Assembly (NCBI GenBank): GCA_900095095.1
Contig: FMBT01000629.1
Location: 1-33,628, forward strand
Length of the DNA stretch: 33,628 bases
From: Fragilariopsis cylindrus CCMP1102
Lineage: Eukaryota; Bacillariophyta; Bacillariophyceae; Bacillariales; Bacillariaceae
Direction: 5' to 3'
Positions 20,308 through 30,243 of the stretch are shown here, one piece after another. Numbering within the stretch: position 1 is the stretch's first letter; the number at the start of each line of letters is the position of its first letter. The translations under genes and the position numbers were made by a program. The notes under the pieces were generated by a model. That model was not told where the DNA came from and searched no databases. It worked only from the letters and a program-made list of their open reading frames with translations.

Positions 20308-20445
20308 TACAGTTAGTTATAGTAGAAAACCAAAAAAGAAAATAAACACACACAATTAGAAGGGATCTCTAAATCTAAGGAAAGATTTAGTTTAGTGACT
20401 TATATTCATGCGGCAGCTGTGTTATTCGTATTCGTACTATATGAC

Positions 20446-22422
20446 TCAATTATTTCTTGACCTTTTGCTTCTCTTCCTAAAAGAAGATGATGGTGAATCG
20501 CCAATAGGAGTAGTAATGTTGCAACACCGTTGTTGTTTTGATGATGGTGTACCTCCTTCGATGAAGATATATGGTCCAACACCAGCGGCTTCGGCATCGT
20601 CATCATTTTCTATTTCTGATTTAATAGCCATCGTTTGCAACGATGACGCCGAGGATAACAATTGCAGTTGTTGCTGTGGTGTATTCTTTCTTCTGCTACC
20701 ACTAGTGCTGCTGCTGCTGCTGCTGCTACTGTTATTATTAGTATTATTATTAGTTTTTACCTGCCGACGATGATGCTTTATACATGTATATAACAATGCT
20801 GATACCTTACGTTTGATCCATACTTCATCGGTCATTTGTATCCACGTGCTGCGATGTTTATCCCATTCAAGAAAATTTCCATGTTTATGATTTATTATTT
20901 GATCCAATACCCTATCAATCATTTCAGTATGATTAGTATTATATGCTGCTGTCATCTTAGACATATACGCCATCGGTATTACCGTGGTGGATAAAATAAC
21001 TGGTTCGACTTCGTACTGTTGTTTGTGTCGATCATCCTGCTGTTGTATGGTCGCTGTTGTTGCTGCTGCCGACGTTGTTGCTGCTGATGCTGTTGTTGTG
21101 TTATGTCTCAACTTTTGTTCTTCTTTTTCTGTCTCTTTTTCTTCTAAATAGGTTAAAATCAAGTCACGGCACATAGCGTTGCCAGGATTTTCAACTGACG
21201 CAGTTCCCTGTCGGAAGACAACGTCATTAGAACCAGGACATTCAACAACGGCGACAACATTTGTTTGTTGTTGTTCTAACAATTTTCTAGTTTTGATCCA
21301 TTGTTGATGAAAATTTAATTTGATTGTACCCGATTCTGTGATTGGTAACATCTCAATGGGTATACCAAAACTTTTTAATCGATATCTCATCTCTAATTCA
21401 TCACCAAGATGGTACTTCCATCGGATACGTTCCATCGATCCACTACCATGGATGGTTAAAATTTTAGCAATGAGAATATATGAGGGCTGATCAGGCCAAC
21501 AATTATGAAGTGCAACCAATCGAGAAGGCATTGATGCAATCATTTTTCGTACTTGGCTTGGATCTTCTTTTGGATTTGGAAATCGTATTGAATAAGTCGA
21601 TCGACCACCTCCATTCTTACCAGCACCCTCATCGGATCTCCACATACACGCTTCTGTGATAATAATTATACCCTTCCGTTGACTCTCTATATCGTTTCTT
21701 GTCAATACATCCATGATATAAAAAATAACTTTTGATCGTCCAACTTCATCAATTTCTGGTGAAAACCCTCCTAATATTGTTACGACACGTCGTCCAGATC
21801 GATCACGAAATGGTAGAACTTGGAAGTACCCCTTACGTATTAATTTCAATTCAGATTTACTAAAGTCAGAAAATTGTACTAATCGTTTTAATGCAATTTC
21901 TGGTCCCCATCTTTCATGTACAAAATTTAAATAATTTACAAATCGCAATGTAGCTTTGGCTGTATCGAACAATTCACAACGTAAAAATCGTAACCGAAAA
22001 TCATCATCATGTAGTACGTAACATGTTTGTTCCTCATCAGGAAATAATAGCATTCTCATCTTACATTCTTCATAGACTCGTTTATCCTTTGGTGGGATAC
22101 GATCCAATTCTGTTTGGAATTCAATCAATGCCGCAACAATTAGTTCAGGTGTTTCTTGTACTGCCAGGCATCGTACACCATGAATTTCCTCATGAATGGC
22201 TGTTCGATCATTCAATGATAATTTCAATAGTTCACGAGAAAGCAAATCATCAACAGCTAACGAATCATCTGGTACAACCGGTCGAAGATCTGTAACGACC
22301 CTTGCGAAGGTATGATTATTATAATCCATATTGGAGATAGATAGTCTTGATGTTGTTGTTATTGTTGGGAGTATCAAATGAATGGTCACGAATTGTGGGT
22401 ATGTTTTACTTAAAGTTGACAT
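20446..22422 (-). CDS. CRAL-TRIO-like lipid-binding protein with C-terminal DUF6824-type domain
   Basis: About 658 residues from the first ATG (22422). A later ATG at 22329 (MDYNNHTFARVV) is an equally plausible start because the first 31 residues look like leader sequence. The N-terminal half has a helical region with DDDFRLRFLRCELFDTAKAT (a CRAL-TRIO_N-like pattern), then LPFRDRSGRRVVTILGG and a region ending HLGDELEMRYRLKSFGIP, consistent with a Sec14-like lipid-binding fold. After it, NDVVFRQGTASVENPGN and, further on, GNFLEWDKHRSTWIQM...EVWIKRKVSALL match the two halves of DUF6824, a domain abundant in diatoms, here split by a Thr/Ala/Gln-rich insert. The C-terminus has a polySer/Asn tract. 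Its function is unknown; lipid sensing or transfer is inferred only from the fold. Confidence 0.75.
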   Translation of the reverse strand: MSTLSKTYPQFVTIHLILPTITTTSRLSISNMDYNNHTFARVVTDLRPVVPDDSLAVDDLLSRELLKLSLNDRTAIHEEIHGVRCLAVQETPELIVAALIEFQTELDRIPPKDKRVYEECKMRMLLFPDEEQTCYVLHDDDFRLRFLRCELFDTAKATLRFVNYLNFVHERWGPEIALKRLVQFSDFSKSELKLIRKGYFQVLPFRDRSGRRVVTILGGFSPEIDEVGRSKVIFYIMDVLTRNDIESQRKGIIIITEACMWRSDEGAGKNGGGRSTYSIRFPNPKEDPSQVRKMIASMPSRLVALHNCWPDQPSYILIAKILTIHGSGSMERIRWKYHLGDELEMRYRLKSFGIPIEMLPITESGTIKLNFHQQWIKTRKLLEQQQTNVVAVVECPGSNDVVFRQGTASVENPGNAMCRDLILTYLEEKETEKEEQKLRHNTTTASAATTSAAATTATIQQQDDRHKQQYEVEPVILSTTVIPMAYMSKMTAAYNTNHTEMIDRVLDQIINHKHGNFLEWDKHRSTWIQMTDEVWIKRKVSALLYTCIKHHRRQVKTNNNTNNNSSSSSSSSTSGSRRKNTPQQQLQLLSSASSLQTMAIKSEIENDDDAEAAGVGPYIFIEGGTPSSKQQRCCNITTPIGDSPSSSFRKRSKRSRNN

Positions 22423-22990
22423 GCCAGATAGTACTTCCGTAAATCTTCTCACAGGTACACTTTTTAATTAAACAAAATCTGACCCATAAATACGCTGAGT
22501 AAAAAACTTCGCCTGCGGCGACCTATCTATTGTAACGTAAAGTTTCCCAACGCTACTTCATAATCGAATCTTGTATTCGCACGAAATATCAACGGGAAAG
22601 GTAACTAGGCCCAACGATATCTTGGCCGTACAGACTTTCAAACTTACATCATCCATGATTGGGTGCTCCGGTAAATAGTGTTTTTTATTTTGATTGTTTT
22701 TTAATCAGCATGACGATCTTAGATTTACAGCACCGAAGATTGCTTATTTACAGTAATTTGAATGCAGTTCAGTAATATGTCTACTCGCTGTACACTGTAC
22801 ATTGTCGTTCATTGCCTACGAAGCACTTTTTTATTTTTATTTCCCATCAAACATCAACGGACGAAATCTTATACACAGCTAGTAGAAGTAACGTAATATA
22901 CCGGTAGTGTCCCGCATACAGTAACGCATTATTTATTACATCAAATAACTTCTTAGTAACTTGATAAGTATTGTCTTTCCCCCCGCCATT
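22423..22990. promoter_or_regulatory. divergent intergenic region
   Basis: These 568 bp separate the CRAL-TRIO-like gene (-) from 6-phosphogluconolactonase (+) and should hold both promoters. I saw no assignable element beyond AT-rich tracts near 22680-22700 and 22825-22845, nor any repeat. Confidence 0.5.
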
Positions 22991-23911
22991 ATGTCATCAA
23001 CACCAAAATCGAAACCTGAACCTGAATTATTGGTCGCATCGTCTAAAGCAGTAATACCTACTGTATTATGCAATTCAATTGTTACTATTGCATCGAATGC
23101 AATCAAGGAACGTAATCAATTTACAATTGCGTTAAGTGGTGGTTCATTACCTAAATTTTTATCAATATTATCACAAACATTTAAAGACCGTCAAATCAAT
23201 CCAAAATGGGATTGTTGGTATGTATTCTTAGCAGATGAACGATGCGTTACAATAGAAGATGAGGATTCTAATTTAAAATCTATTCATGAAAATTTCTTGG
23301 ACAATCCTGATGTACATATTCCTGATAATCAAATTTATGGCCTCGATGAGAAATTACTGATTGAATTATTAGAAGATACAACCGGTAACAGTGATGCCGA
23401 AAAGACTAATGCAATTGCGATTCAATACGAAAAATCAATGAAAGAGGTATTACAACAACAACAACTTGATTTAGCCGTTCTAGGATTCGGTCCTGATGGA
23501 CATACATGTAGTTTATTTCCCGGTCATCCTCTTATAGCATTGGAGGAAGATAAATCATCATCATCATCCTCAGACAAGAAAAGCCGACGATGGGTCGAAT
23601 CAATTATTGATTCACCGAAACCACCACCACGTCGTATTACATTATCATTATCATTTTTAAATGAACAAACACGACATATTATTTTATGTGGTGCAGGTGC
23701 TTCAAAACAACCTATTTTGAATGATGTATTCGAGGGAAAGAAGTTTCTTGATAATCCCGCCGTGGTAGTCGATGATGATAATAATAAAACCTTCCAATCG
23801 TATCATCCAAAGATGGTATCACCTCCACCTTATCCATGTAGTATGGTCGTTCCGACAGAAAGTTTAACATGGATCGTTGATACCAATGCGATGCATGGTG
23901 AAAAAGAATGA
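22991..23911 (+). CDS. PGLS: 6-phosphogluconolactonase
   Basis: The 306-residue product hydrolyses 6-phosphoglucono-lactone to 6-phosphogluconate, the second step of the oxidative pentose phosphate pathway. Family blocks appear in order: FTIALSGGSLPKFLSIL, WYVFLADERCV, LAVLGFGPDGHTCSLFPGHP and IDSPKPPPRRITLSLSFLN, then HIILCGAGASKQPIL and a closing CSMVVPTESLTWIVD. These follow animal and plant PGLS closely. Slightly longer than the human enzyme because of a Ser/Asp/Lys insert after the GFGPDGHT block and an Asp/Asn insert near 265. ATG at 22991 is the first in frame; the frame is open upstream but has no ATG. No transit peptide is obvious, suggesting a cytosolic form. Confidence 0.96.
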   Translation: MSSTPKSKPEPELLVASSKAVIPTVLCNSIVTIASNAIKERNQFTIALSGGSLPKFLSILSQTFKDRQINPKWDCWYVFLADERCVTIEDEDSNLKSIHENFLDNPDVHIPDNQIYGLDEKLLIELLEDTTGNSDAEKTNAIAIQYEKSMKEVLQQQQLDLAVLGFGPDGHTCSLFPGHPLIALEEDKSSSSSSDKKSRRWVESIIDSPKPPPRRITLSLSFLNEQTRHIILCGAGASKQPILNDVFEGKKFLDNPAVVVDDDNNKTFQSYHPKMVSPPPYPCSMVVPTESLTWIVDTNAMHGEKE

Positions 23912-24533
23912 CTATCCACTACTGCTAATATATGTAGAAGAATAAGAATAAGAAGAAGTAAACTGTAGGAACTCATAATATATATATAATACAATTATTA
24001 GCGTTTCAGTACATCTTAATCTTGACTACAATTGTATTGACTACAATTGTACTGTACAATATGATATTCCATTTCTTTCAACTAACGATGTTGTAGAAGT
24101 CCCAAGTTCCAAAAAGGAGCGATATATCAGAATCTTCATATTTGACGGATGAAAAAAAATCATACATCGGTTCCATACCATAATATTGTACTGTCAATGT
24201 TATAAAACTTTTGATTGACTTGATGCTTATCATGGTCTTGCGGTGTCAGCTACTAGCTACTAGCTGCTGTAGGCTATAGGCTATAGGATGTATAGGTTGT
24301 TACAATTATTGTCGTAAGTGGCTGCCTTTTGTGTGCCAATCCAAAATCATGCTCATGAATCGAATCAAAGAGCTGAAGATCTACGATTGTTCGATCGCCA
24401 TTCTATCTATTTTATCGCGCCGTATATTTTTAGCGCGGAAAAATTGATTGTGGGTTTACCTTGGCACCCTTTCCAATTACCTCGCAATCCGACGACTGAC
24501 GACGACGACGAATCAATCATTTCAAATTTCAAA
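23912..24533. other. spacer, 6PGL to methyltransferase-like gene
   Basis: This contains the 6PGL 3' region and presumably the promoter of the next gene. Short tandem words occur at 24250-24295 (ctactagctactagct and ggctataggctatagg). An open frame runs from 24318 into the next gene but lacks ATG until 24534. Confidence 0.5.
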
Positions 24534-26266
24534 ATGATGGCTGCCGACGAAGACGATACAACAAGTACTGCTGCAGATATGATGATGTCTGCATTACAAG
24601 GCCCATGCTTGTAGTAGAAGCAAGACGACTGTAAATAATTGCACACGTCCATGATGTTGTACTTCTATTGCATTCTTCTCTTATTTGTTTGCTTCTCGAT
24701 TTCGATAGACGTCGTGACATCTTTTCCGTAGTAGTTGGCGATGTTGCATCAATTAACAAGCGTACAATAAGAAGTAGTGTCAGCACTGATAACACCAGTA
24801 CTGCTTCTAATACTGTCCCCTCCTCCTCCTCTTCATCATCCTCGCCGCCGTTGTCTCGATCGGAGGAACTTGGTATACTGTCACTTCAATTATCCAAAAA
24901 AACGATTGGATCCAGTAGATATTTACGTTTATGGCGTCGATGGTCGAACTTTGGAATGGAGATAATTCGTGAGGAATTACAAACAAATAATCTACCATCT
25001 CCAATTGACAACAATGCAAAATTAGAATTAGATCACAATTTAGGTTATTATGGTGCTGATCTGGGTAGAATGCCTGTTGCGGCATTTGATAACCCAGGTG
25101 CACGATCCGGATATGCTATTAATTTATTTTGTCGTATTTCATTATTAGCAGATTTACTTGTTACGTGTAATAATCATAGTAATAATAATACAAATGGTAG
25201 TGATGAATCATCATCATCATCACTTCCACCTCAATTTACAAAAGGGATATGTGATTTATTATCTATCCATGATCATCAGAATGATCATGATAATACAAGT
25301 GAGAATGAGAATGACGTCAACAACGAATCGAATGTCAAAAACATGCCGTTTAGTTTCTATCGGTGGTGCTTGTGGATATGATTATGTTGCTTTGGCTCTT
25401 GTGGCTACATTTCATTCGAGTTAAGTCCTGGATCATCATCCAGTAGTCCAAGTAGTCGTCCAGTGAATGTTCAGGCTACAGTATTTGATTATGAAGAAGG
25501 ATGGAAAGATTTAGTCGATGCCATGTCGGTATCGACTTCGACTGCATTGCAGTATTACGATAACAACAACAACAACAACAATACAAATAATCACAATCAT
25601 GATCATTCGTGTACATTTGGTGGTAAATGCGATATCACAAAATCATTATTATCTGATCCAGTCAATGCTGCAATGGCAATACGTGCAGTATTAGACAACA
25701 CAGATTTATATACCTGTCAGTATTGTATTGCTGAGAATGCGTTAGGGTTACGAGAATCTAATTTTATTTTCTTTACTGAATTATTCAAGGAAGCAAAGAT
25801 TGGATCAATGTTTGTATTTACAGAAACGACACATCGATTATGGCCGGAGTTATTAGATGTTGCATTGGCTACAACAACAACGACGACAACAACAACGACA
25901 ACGACGACGACAACAACAACGACGATGCATACAGAGGAACAGCAACAGGGAAATAATCAGAAGAAGAGCACTGTATCTCCATTCTCGTTTGAAGCAGGAT
26001 TCCCTGGTGTTGGAGGTAGGAATAAAACGGGAAGACAAATGGTATTACGAAAAACGATGAAAGCAGCAGCAGCAGCAGCAGAAGAACAAGAAGAAGCAGT
26101 ATCTGTAGTAGTCAAAAATAATGTCATTAGTTGTAATGGCGTTACTGATAATAATATAGGAATATTGTGTGAAGAATTTCGAAGAGATAATCGAATGCAC
26201 GAACAAAGGTTAAAGAATGGAATTGTACGACAAAAAAAGAAAAGAAGTGCTGTAGGTAATAAATAA
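24534..26266 (+). CDS. methyltransferase-fold (SAM-binding-like) protein, probably four exons
   Basis: The best model joins 24534-24610, 24709-25298, 25354-25419 and 25464-26266 (511 residues). All junctions are GT...AG and keep frame. The exon 3 peptide SIGGACGYDYVALALVATFH resembles the glycine-rich motif I of Rossmann-fold methyltransferases. Exon 4 continues with VFDYEEGWKDLV (acidic motif II position) and then CDITKSL...LYTCQYCIAENALGL...ELFKEAKIGSMFVFTE, the pattern of later strands in that fold. The region LGYYGADLGRMPVAAFDNPG lies upstream. Family and substrate are unknown. Without introns, two shifts of reading frame around 25340 and 25425 would be needed, so a frameshifted allele or assembly error remains possible. 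A polyThr run (about 25868-25924) and a polyAla run interrupt the C-terminal half. Confidence 0.6.
24611..24708 (+). other. candidate intron 1 of methyltransferase-like gene
   Basis: GTAGTA...GATAG, 98 nt. It joins an acidic N-terminal exon (MMAADEDDTTSTAADM) to RRDIFSVVVGDV in frame. The donor is a weak match to consensus. Confidence 0.5.
25299..25353 (+). other. candidate 55-nt intron 2
   Basis: Donor GTGAGA and acceptor CGTTTAG. Its length of 55 (1 mod 3) exactly supplies the shift needed to enter the frame of the glycine-rich SIGGACGYDY motif. Confidence 0.5.
25420..25463 (+). other. candidate 44-nt intron 3
   Basis: Donor GTTAAG and acceptor GTCCAG. Its length of 44 (2 mod 3) returns the reading to the frame of NVQATVFDYEEGW. 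It is very short for an algal intron. Confidence 0.4.
25868..25924 (+). repeat. ACA/ACG trinucleotide tract encoding polyThr
   Basis: About nineteen threonine codons occur in succession, alternating ACA and ACG, within the methyltransferase-like gene. Confidence 0.95.
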
Positions 26267-26404
26267 TAGATTGAACAATTTTTGAGCTGTTATGAAGTGC
26301 TTTCTGTTAGTATACTATACATATTATATCTCAGAAGTAAACTTGATTCATCACTATGTGCTTATCATGTGTTATCTTCGCTACCACTAGGATCGATTTT
26401 TCAT

Positions 26405-26482
26405 CTTCTTCTATTATTACTGCTTCTTCTTCTTCTTCTTCTTCTTCTCCCTCTACTACTACTACTACTACTGCTGCTGCTA
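26405..26482 (+). repeat. TCT and ACT trinucleotide tracts
   Basis: TTC/TCT repeats (about 26420-26450) are followed by (CTA)n and CTG repeats to 26482. They lie between the methyltransferase-like gene and the exostosin-like pseudogene. Confidence 0.85.
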
Positions 26483-27678
26483 ATAAACTTCCCAGGCATC
26501 AACAAGTAATACTTCCGCAACAACAGAAGAAGAATCAGACCATAATATAGCAAGTGCATATAATTGTAATACTGTTCGTAATTTTGTAATCTCTTCATGA
26601 GGTAAGTCATACGCAATTCTTCAAAATTCATTTTTTAGTTCCTCGTCTCCAAGAGATTCTAATATTCTTATTCACATTTGATTCCACGGAATATGCCGTT
26701 CAGGTAACCATGCATCATCAATAGCAATAACAGGTATAGAACCAACATCGATCCATTCATATAATCGTGACCCCACGCGCTTGTAATCCAAATCGTGTTG
26801 TTGATACATCATTTGTAAAATTAAACGATATTTCATTATTATCACGATGATGATCACAATTGTGAATACTGCTGCTGCTACGACTATCAGAACCATTAGT
26901 AGTCTTATTTGCAGCAGGAGCACCATGCGTATTCCCTTTTAATATAGAAACAAAAATTATCAATAATACCACCACAATAATCATCAGTATCAGCATTATT
27001 AACGGTACTAAAATGATTCTGTAATATTTGATACTGTTTATTACTTAATGCATTCCATACTATTTGGATTTGTCGACGACTTTTATATGCACGACGTTTA
27101 TCAGCTTGCCCAGCAAAATAAAATGCACTTTTACGTTTCTGCAGAAAAGTTGTTAGTATTCTGATCTCTCAATTCCAAAGTTTGTTGTTGGTGTCATTTT
27201 TGCTTGATGTGGTAATCGTTTTAAATATAATTGTGGAAACATCGGTGCTGGTAATAATGTTGTAAAGATCACTATTACCGATACCACCACCATAATCATT
27301 AAAATAGTAATCTTTGATATAATCATAAAATTAATGATTAACAGTTACTACTTTCACTTGGATCACGTTGTTGTTGTTGTTGTTTCTTTGCAAATTCAGT
27401 AAGTTGAAGTGATTTTTGAATTTCATCACTGTTTCCTTAATGGAAATGTATACATTTTGGACACCAATTCATTGTTTTTCTATGTGGTACATAATCTGTT
27501 GATAAATAATATGATCTCGCCCTTCATTCTTCTTGGAAAAAATGGACTCGTTTGTGCGATCCGATCTAATGTTAGTAACATTTCCAACAAGCCATGATCC
27601 ATATTCATCATTATTAAATGATGATGAAATTAGAACGGCGTAGTAGCTTACAACGATGAAGTGAAATGTTTTTTCCAT
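26480..27678 (-). pseudogene. exostosin-like (GT47-type) glycosyltransferase pseudogene
   Basis: Translating the minus strand in three frames gives successive protein-like pieces. They are SSFNNDEYGSWLVGNVTN (frame 1), then DYVPHRKTMNWCPKC, DYYFNDYGGGIGNSDLYNI, KRKSAFYFAGQADKRRAYKS and NDVSTTRFGLQARG, then SRLYEWIDVGSIPVIAIDDA (about 26770-26700) and finally LGDEELKNEF and LPHEEITKLRTVLQLYALAI. The FYFAGQ block and the RLYEWIDVGSIPVI block are the hallmarks of exostosin-family glycosyltransferases. In-frame stops occur at 27437-27439 (TAA), 27169-27171, 26672-26674 and 26621-26623 (TGA), with several frameshifts. The gene is thus broken. It sits directly after, and on the same strand as, the acidic protein gene. 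Its exact ends are uncertain. Confidence 0.8.
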
Positions 27679-27709
27679 TTGTTAAGTTTCTTCGTCAACG
27701 ATATCTTGT

Positions 27710-27740
<31 letters not shown>

Positions 27741-29177
27741 CGTCGCGTCAGTAGCAGCAGTATCATTATCTGCAGTGACTTTTGATGAATCCTTATTCTC
27801 TAGTCGTAATGATCTTCGTATTGGAATTATTGATACCACGCTATTGTTCCTGTTCCTGTTGTCATTGTTACTGGTATTGTTGTCATTGTTATTGTTGTTT
27901 ATCATTGATGTTGCTTGATCTTCTTCTTCTTCTTCTTCTACTACCACTACTGATTTGTTATTACTTCTTGCGGCGGCTGTAGTTGTTGTTGTTGTTGTTG
28001 CTATTGTTGGAATTGCTTCTTCTTCTGTTACCACTACTACTACTGCATCATCTTTCAAAACTGTAGCTTGTTCTTGTTCTTGTTCTTGTTTTTGTTCCTG
28101 GACAGTTGTTGTTGTTGCTGTTGCTGTTGCTGTGGTGGTGGTCGCTGTTGCTGTTGCGGTAACTGCCGCTGTCGCTGCCGCTACTGTTGATTTTGTTTCT
28201 AAAATATCTTTCCTCAGCGGAGGAGGCAATTCTTCTTCTTTGTCTTGAGTACTAACTGCTGCTGCTATTGCTGTTCCTACTGTTGTAGTTTCGACTACGT
28301 ATAGAGGAACATAACGAGGATACTTTTCTTCTTGTAGTTGTTCTTGTTCTTCTTCTTTGGTTAGAATAACATTATGAACCTTTGGATTCTTCTTCTTCTT
28401 CTTCAGTACTGATGGTAATACTGGCTTTTTTGTTCTATTAAGCCACGATGCTGTTCCTTTCATTTCCACTAGTGTTGATTCTGCCTCAATCGGATCATCT
28501 ACTTCATCGACAAGAATATCCATCACACAATCTTTATCCTGCATATTGGGTGATGATGATGATGCTATTACATCAATATCATCATCATCGTCAGAGTTAA
28601 CTTTATTACAATGAGTAGTAGCACATAATTCAATACCAGAAGATGTTTCAATAAAGTCAGTAGTTTGACAGATACCTAAGATTTGATCGGTAGAACAAAG
28701 GCATCCTTCAATAAAATCACCTGGAATACATATTACAGTATCCACAATGTAATCACCGTAGGTACTATGCTTATACATATATTCTTGTACGTCTTGAGCA
28801 TCTGTACTATTATTATTTTTGGTGTTGGAGGAAGTTGGAACCTCCAAATCAGTTTCATCATGTTGAAGTAGTTTAGGTTTTTCTTCCTCCTGTTCATCTT
28901 CCTGTCCTTCACCACCACCACCTCCAAATCCAAATAACCATGTACCTCTTGGTGAGCTTTTCGTTTTCGTTTTCGTTTTCATCATCCTGTCGTTATCTCT
29001 GTGATCAATAACTTTAACGGAAGGATAGTCACTATTATCACCATAAGCATTATCAGAATCAGAATCATCATCGGTAATAGTACCATCGGTTTGTTCATCA
29101 TCTGATTTCTCCATCATCATAGTAGGTGATGGACCAAGGTCATGGTAATTGACTTCCTCAGAAAATTGTACACTCAT
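27648..29177 (-). CDS. acidic low-complexity protein of unknown function
   Basis: A 509-codon ATG-initiated open frame. I do not recognise a family. The N-terminal third is acidic (Asp, Glu, Ser) and contains a Gly-rich patch, WLFGFGGGGGEG. The most complex segment is YGDYIVDTVICIPGDFIEGC and its continuation LCSTDQILGICQTTDFIETS, which has several cysteines and may be a small folded domain. The middle carries KKPVLPSVLKKKKK and KYPRYVPLYVVETTT. The C-terminal half is Ala/Thr, Glu and Asn repeats, ending in a K-rich stretch (KKKKKKKKKK) and KLNKWKKHFTSSL. No signal peptide or membrane segment is visible. The complex segment argues for a real gene, but the pseudogene immediately downstream leaves open that this locus is decaying too. 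Confidence 0.6.
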
Positions 29178-30184
29178 GATTATGGTTTAGTTTACTATTA
29201 TTACTATTATTATTATTATTATTATTATAGATCACTGACTACTATACACGGCAGATTCGAGATCACAATACTTCTACGGTAGACGACGAGGCAGCTGTGT
29301 GTGTTGCTGATGTTTGATTTGCTTATTCTGCGATAGTTTCGGGAAGAAAAGGTAGTAAGACTTCGTTTTCGTTTCGAATCAATCAGTCCAGTTTAGTTAG
29401 TTTAGTTTGTACTATTGTTTCTTCTTCTTCTTTTTCTTTTTCTTCTTCTTCTCGTTGTCTTTTTCGTTTCCCTGCAGTTCGAGGTGAGTGAGTTGCTATG
29501 TGAAGTCGAGTCGAATATAGACGAGTTGGTTTGTTTTTGATTTGATTTGAGTTGACTTGACTTGAGTTGGGTTGAGTTGGGTTGAGTATATGTCGAGTTC
29601 TGTTATGCTCTCTTTCCCTCGTTCGTTGCAGTCGTTTGGTTTCCCGTTTGGGAGGTGCGCGACAGAAAAGAACTTTCTTAAGCGCACTCCTTTTTGATAG
29701 TAGTGGAGCTACTATGTAAACTAGTGGAGGAATACGCTTCACTAACTCCCAAAATACGGAAAAATACATTTTTTTTTTGGATAAATTGCAATTATCTCCT
29801 CTGAAATGAGCTTAGCTAAGAAGAGCAAACATCAACGAGATCAATCACATGCTTTACTAGTACCTTGATAAGAATTGCCGGAAGATTTTAAGTAACTGAT
29901 AGCTAGTACTATTCAATAATGATACATATAGTGCATGTTGGTTGCATATAATATAAGTTAATAATTCATAAATAAAATAGGCTAGTACTGTGGATATGAA
30001 CATATAAAAGTACGTTTTATATTAATTTTTCCTGTACTATTTTAAATTCGCTTGCGACACTTTAAACGTCGCATCAATTTTTTTGTAAGGTCGTCGTCGG
30101 CAAATTGATATTTGATTTACTTGTTTGTATTATTTTGTGGCTGTCATACTAGTCTTAGACCCGTGGTGACATCGGTGAACAGAT

Positions 30185-30217
<33 letters not shown>

Positions 30218-30243
30218 GTGTGAGTGTGAGATACTCAAATCTC
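29178..30243. other. intergenic spacer rich in simple repeats
   Basis: This lies upstream of the acidic-protein gene and downstream of the PWWP gene (both minus strand). It contains an (ATT)n tract at about 29204-29228, TTC-rich DNA at 29418-29462, degenerate pentamers of TTGAG/TTGAT/TTGGG type at 29533-29586 and a TA-rich tract at 30183-30217. Open frames across the pentamers are repeat-driven. No gene was found. Confidence 0.6.
30183..30217. repeat. (TA)n-rich tract
   Basis: Alternating TA/TG dinucleotides occur just after the stop of the PWWP gene (on its strand), probably in its 3' UTR. Confidence 0.9.

Noticed and set aside
20408..20773. 121-codon plus-strand frame ending in polyLeu.
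   Set aside because: It is antisense to the polySer tract and C-terminus of the CRAL-TRIO/DUF6824 gene.
26757..26996. Minus-strand frame with a hydrophobic start (MLILMIIVVVLLIIF).
   Set aside because: Its later part (TRFGLQARG) belongs to the pseudogene. The hydrophobic beginning is an out-of-frame reading of Asp/Asn-rich sequence.
27156..27326. Minus-strand open frame starting MIISKITILMIMVVVSVIVI, resembling a type II membrane anchor.
   Set aside because: The overlapping frame reads DYYFNDYGGGIGNSDLYNII, which fits the exostosin-like relic. The hydrophobic reading is a frame-shifted shadow.
26480..27678. The repeated in-frame TGA codons could mean a reassigned or selenocysteine TGA.
   Set aside because: There are also a TAA stop and several frameshifts in the same relic, and intact genes here end normally without internal TGA. 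Decay is simpler.
29383..29769. 128-codon minus-strand frame, Arg/Thr/Glu-rich.
   Set aside because: The sequence is produced by TTC and TTGAG-type repeats in the spacer. A second frame over the same repeats is equally open.
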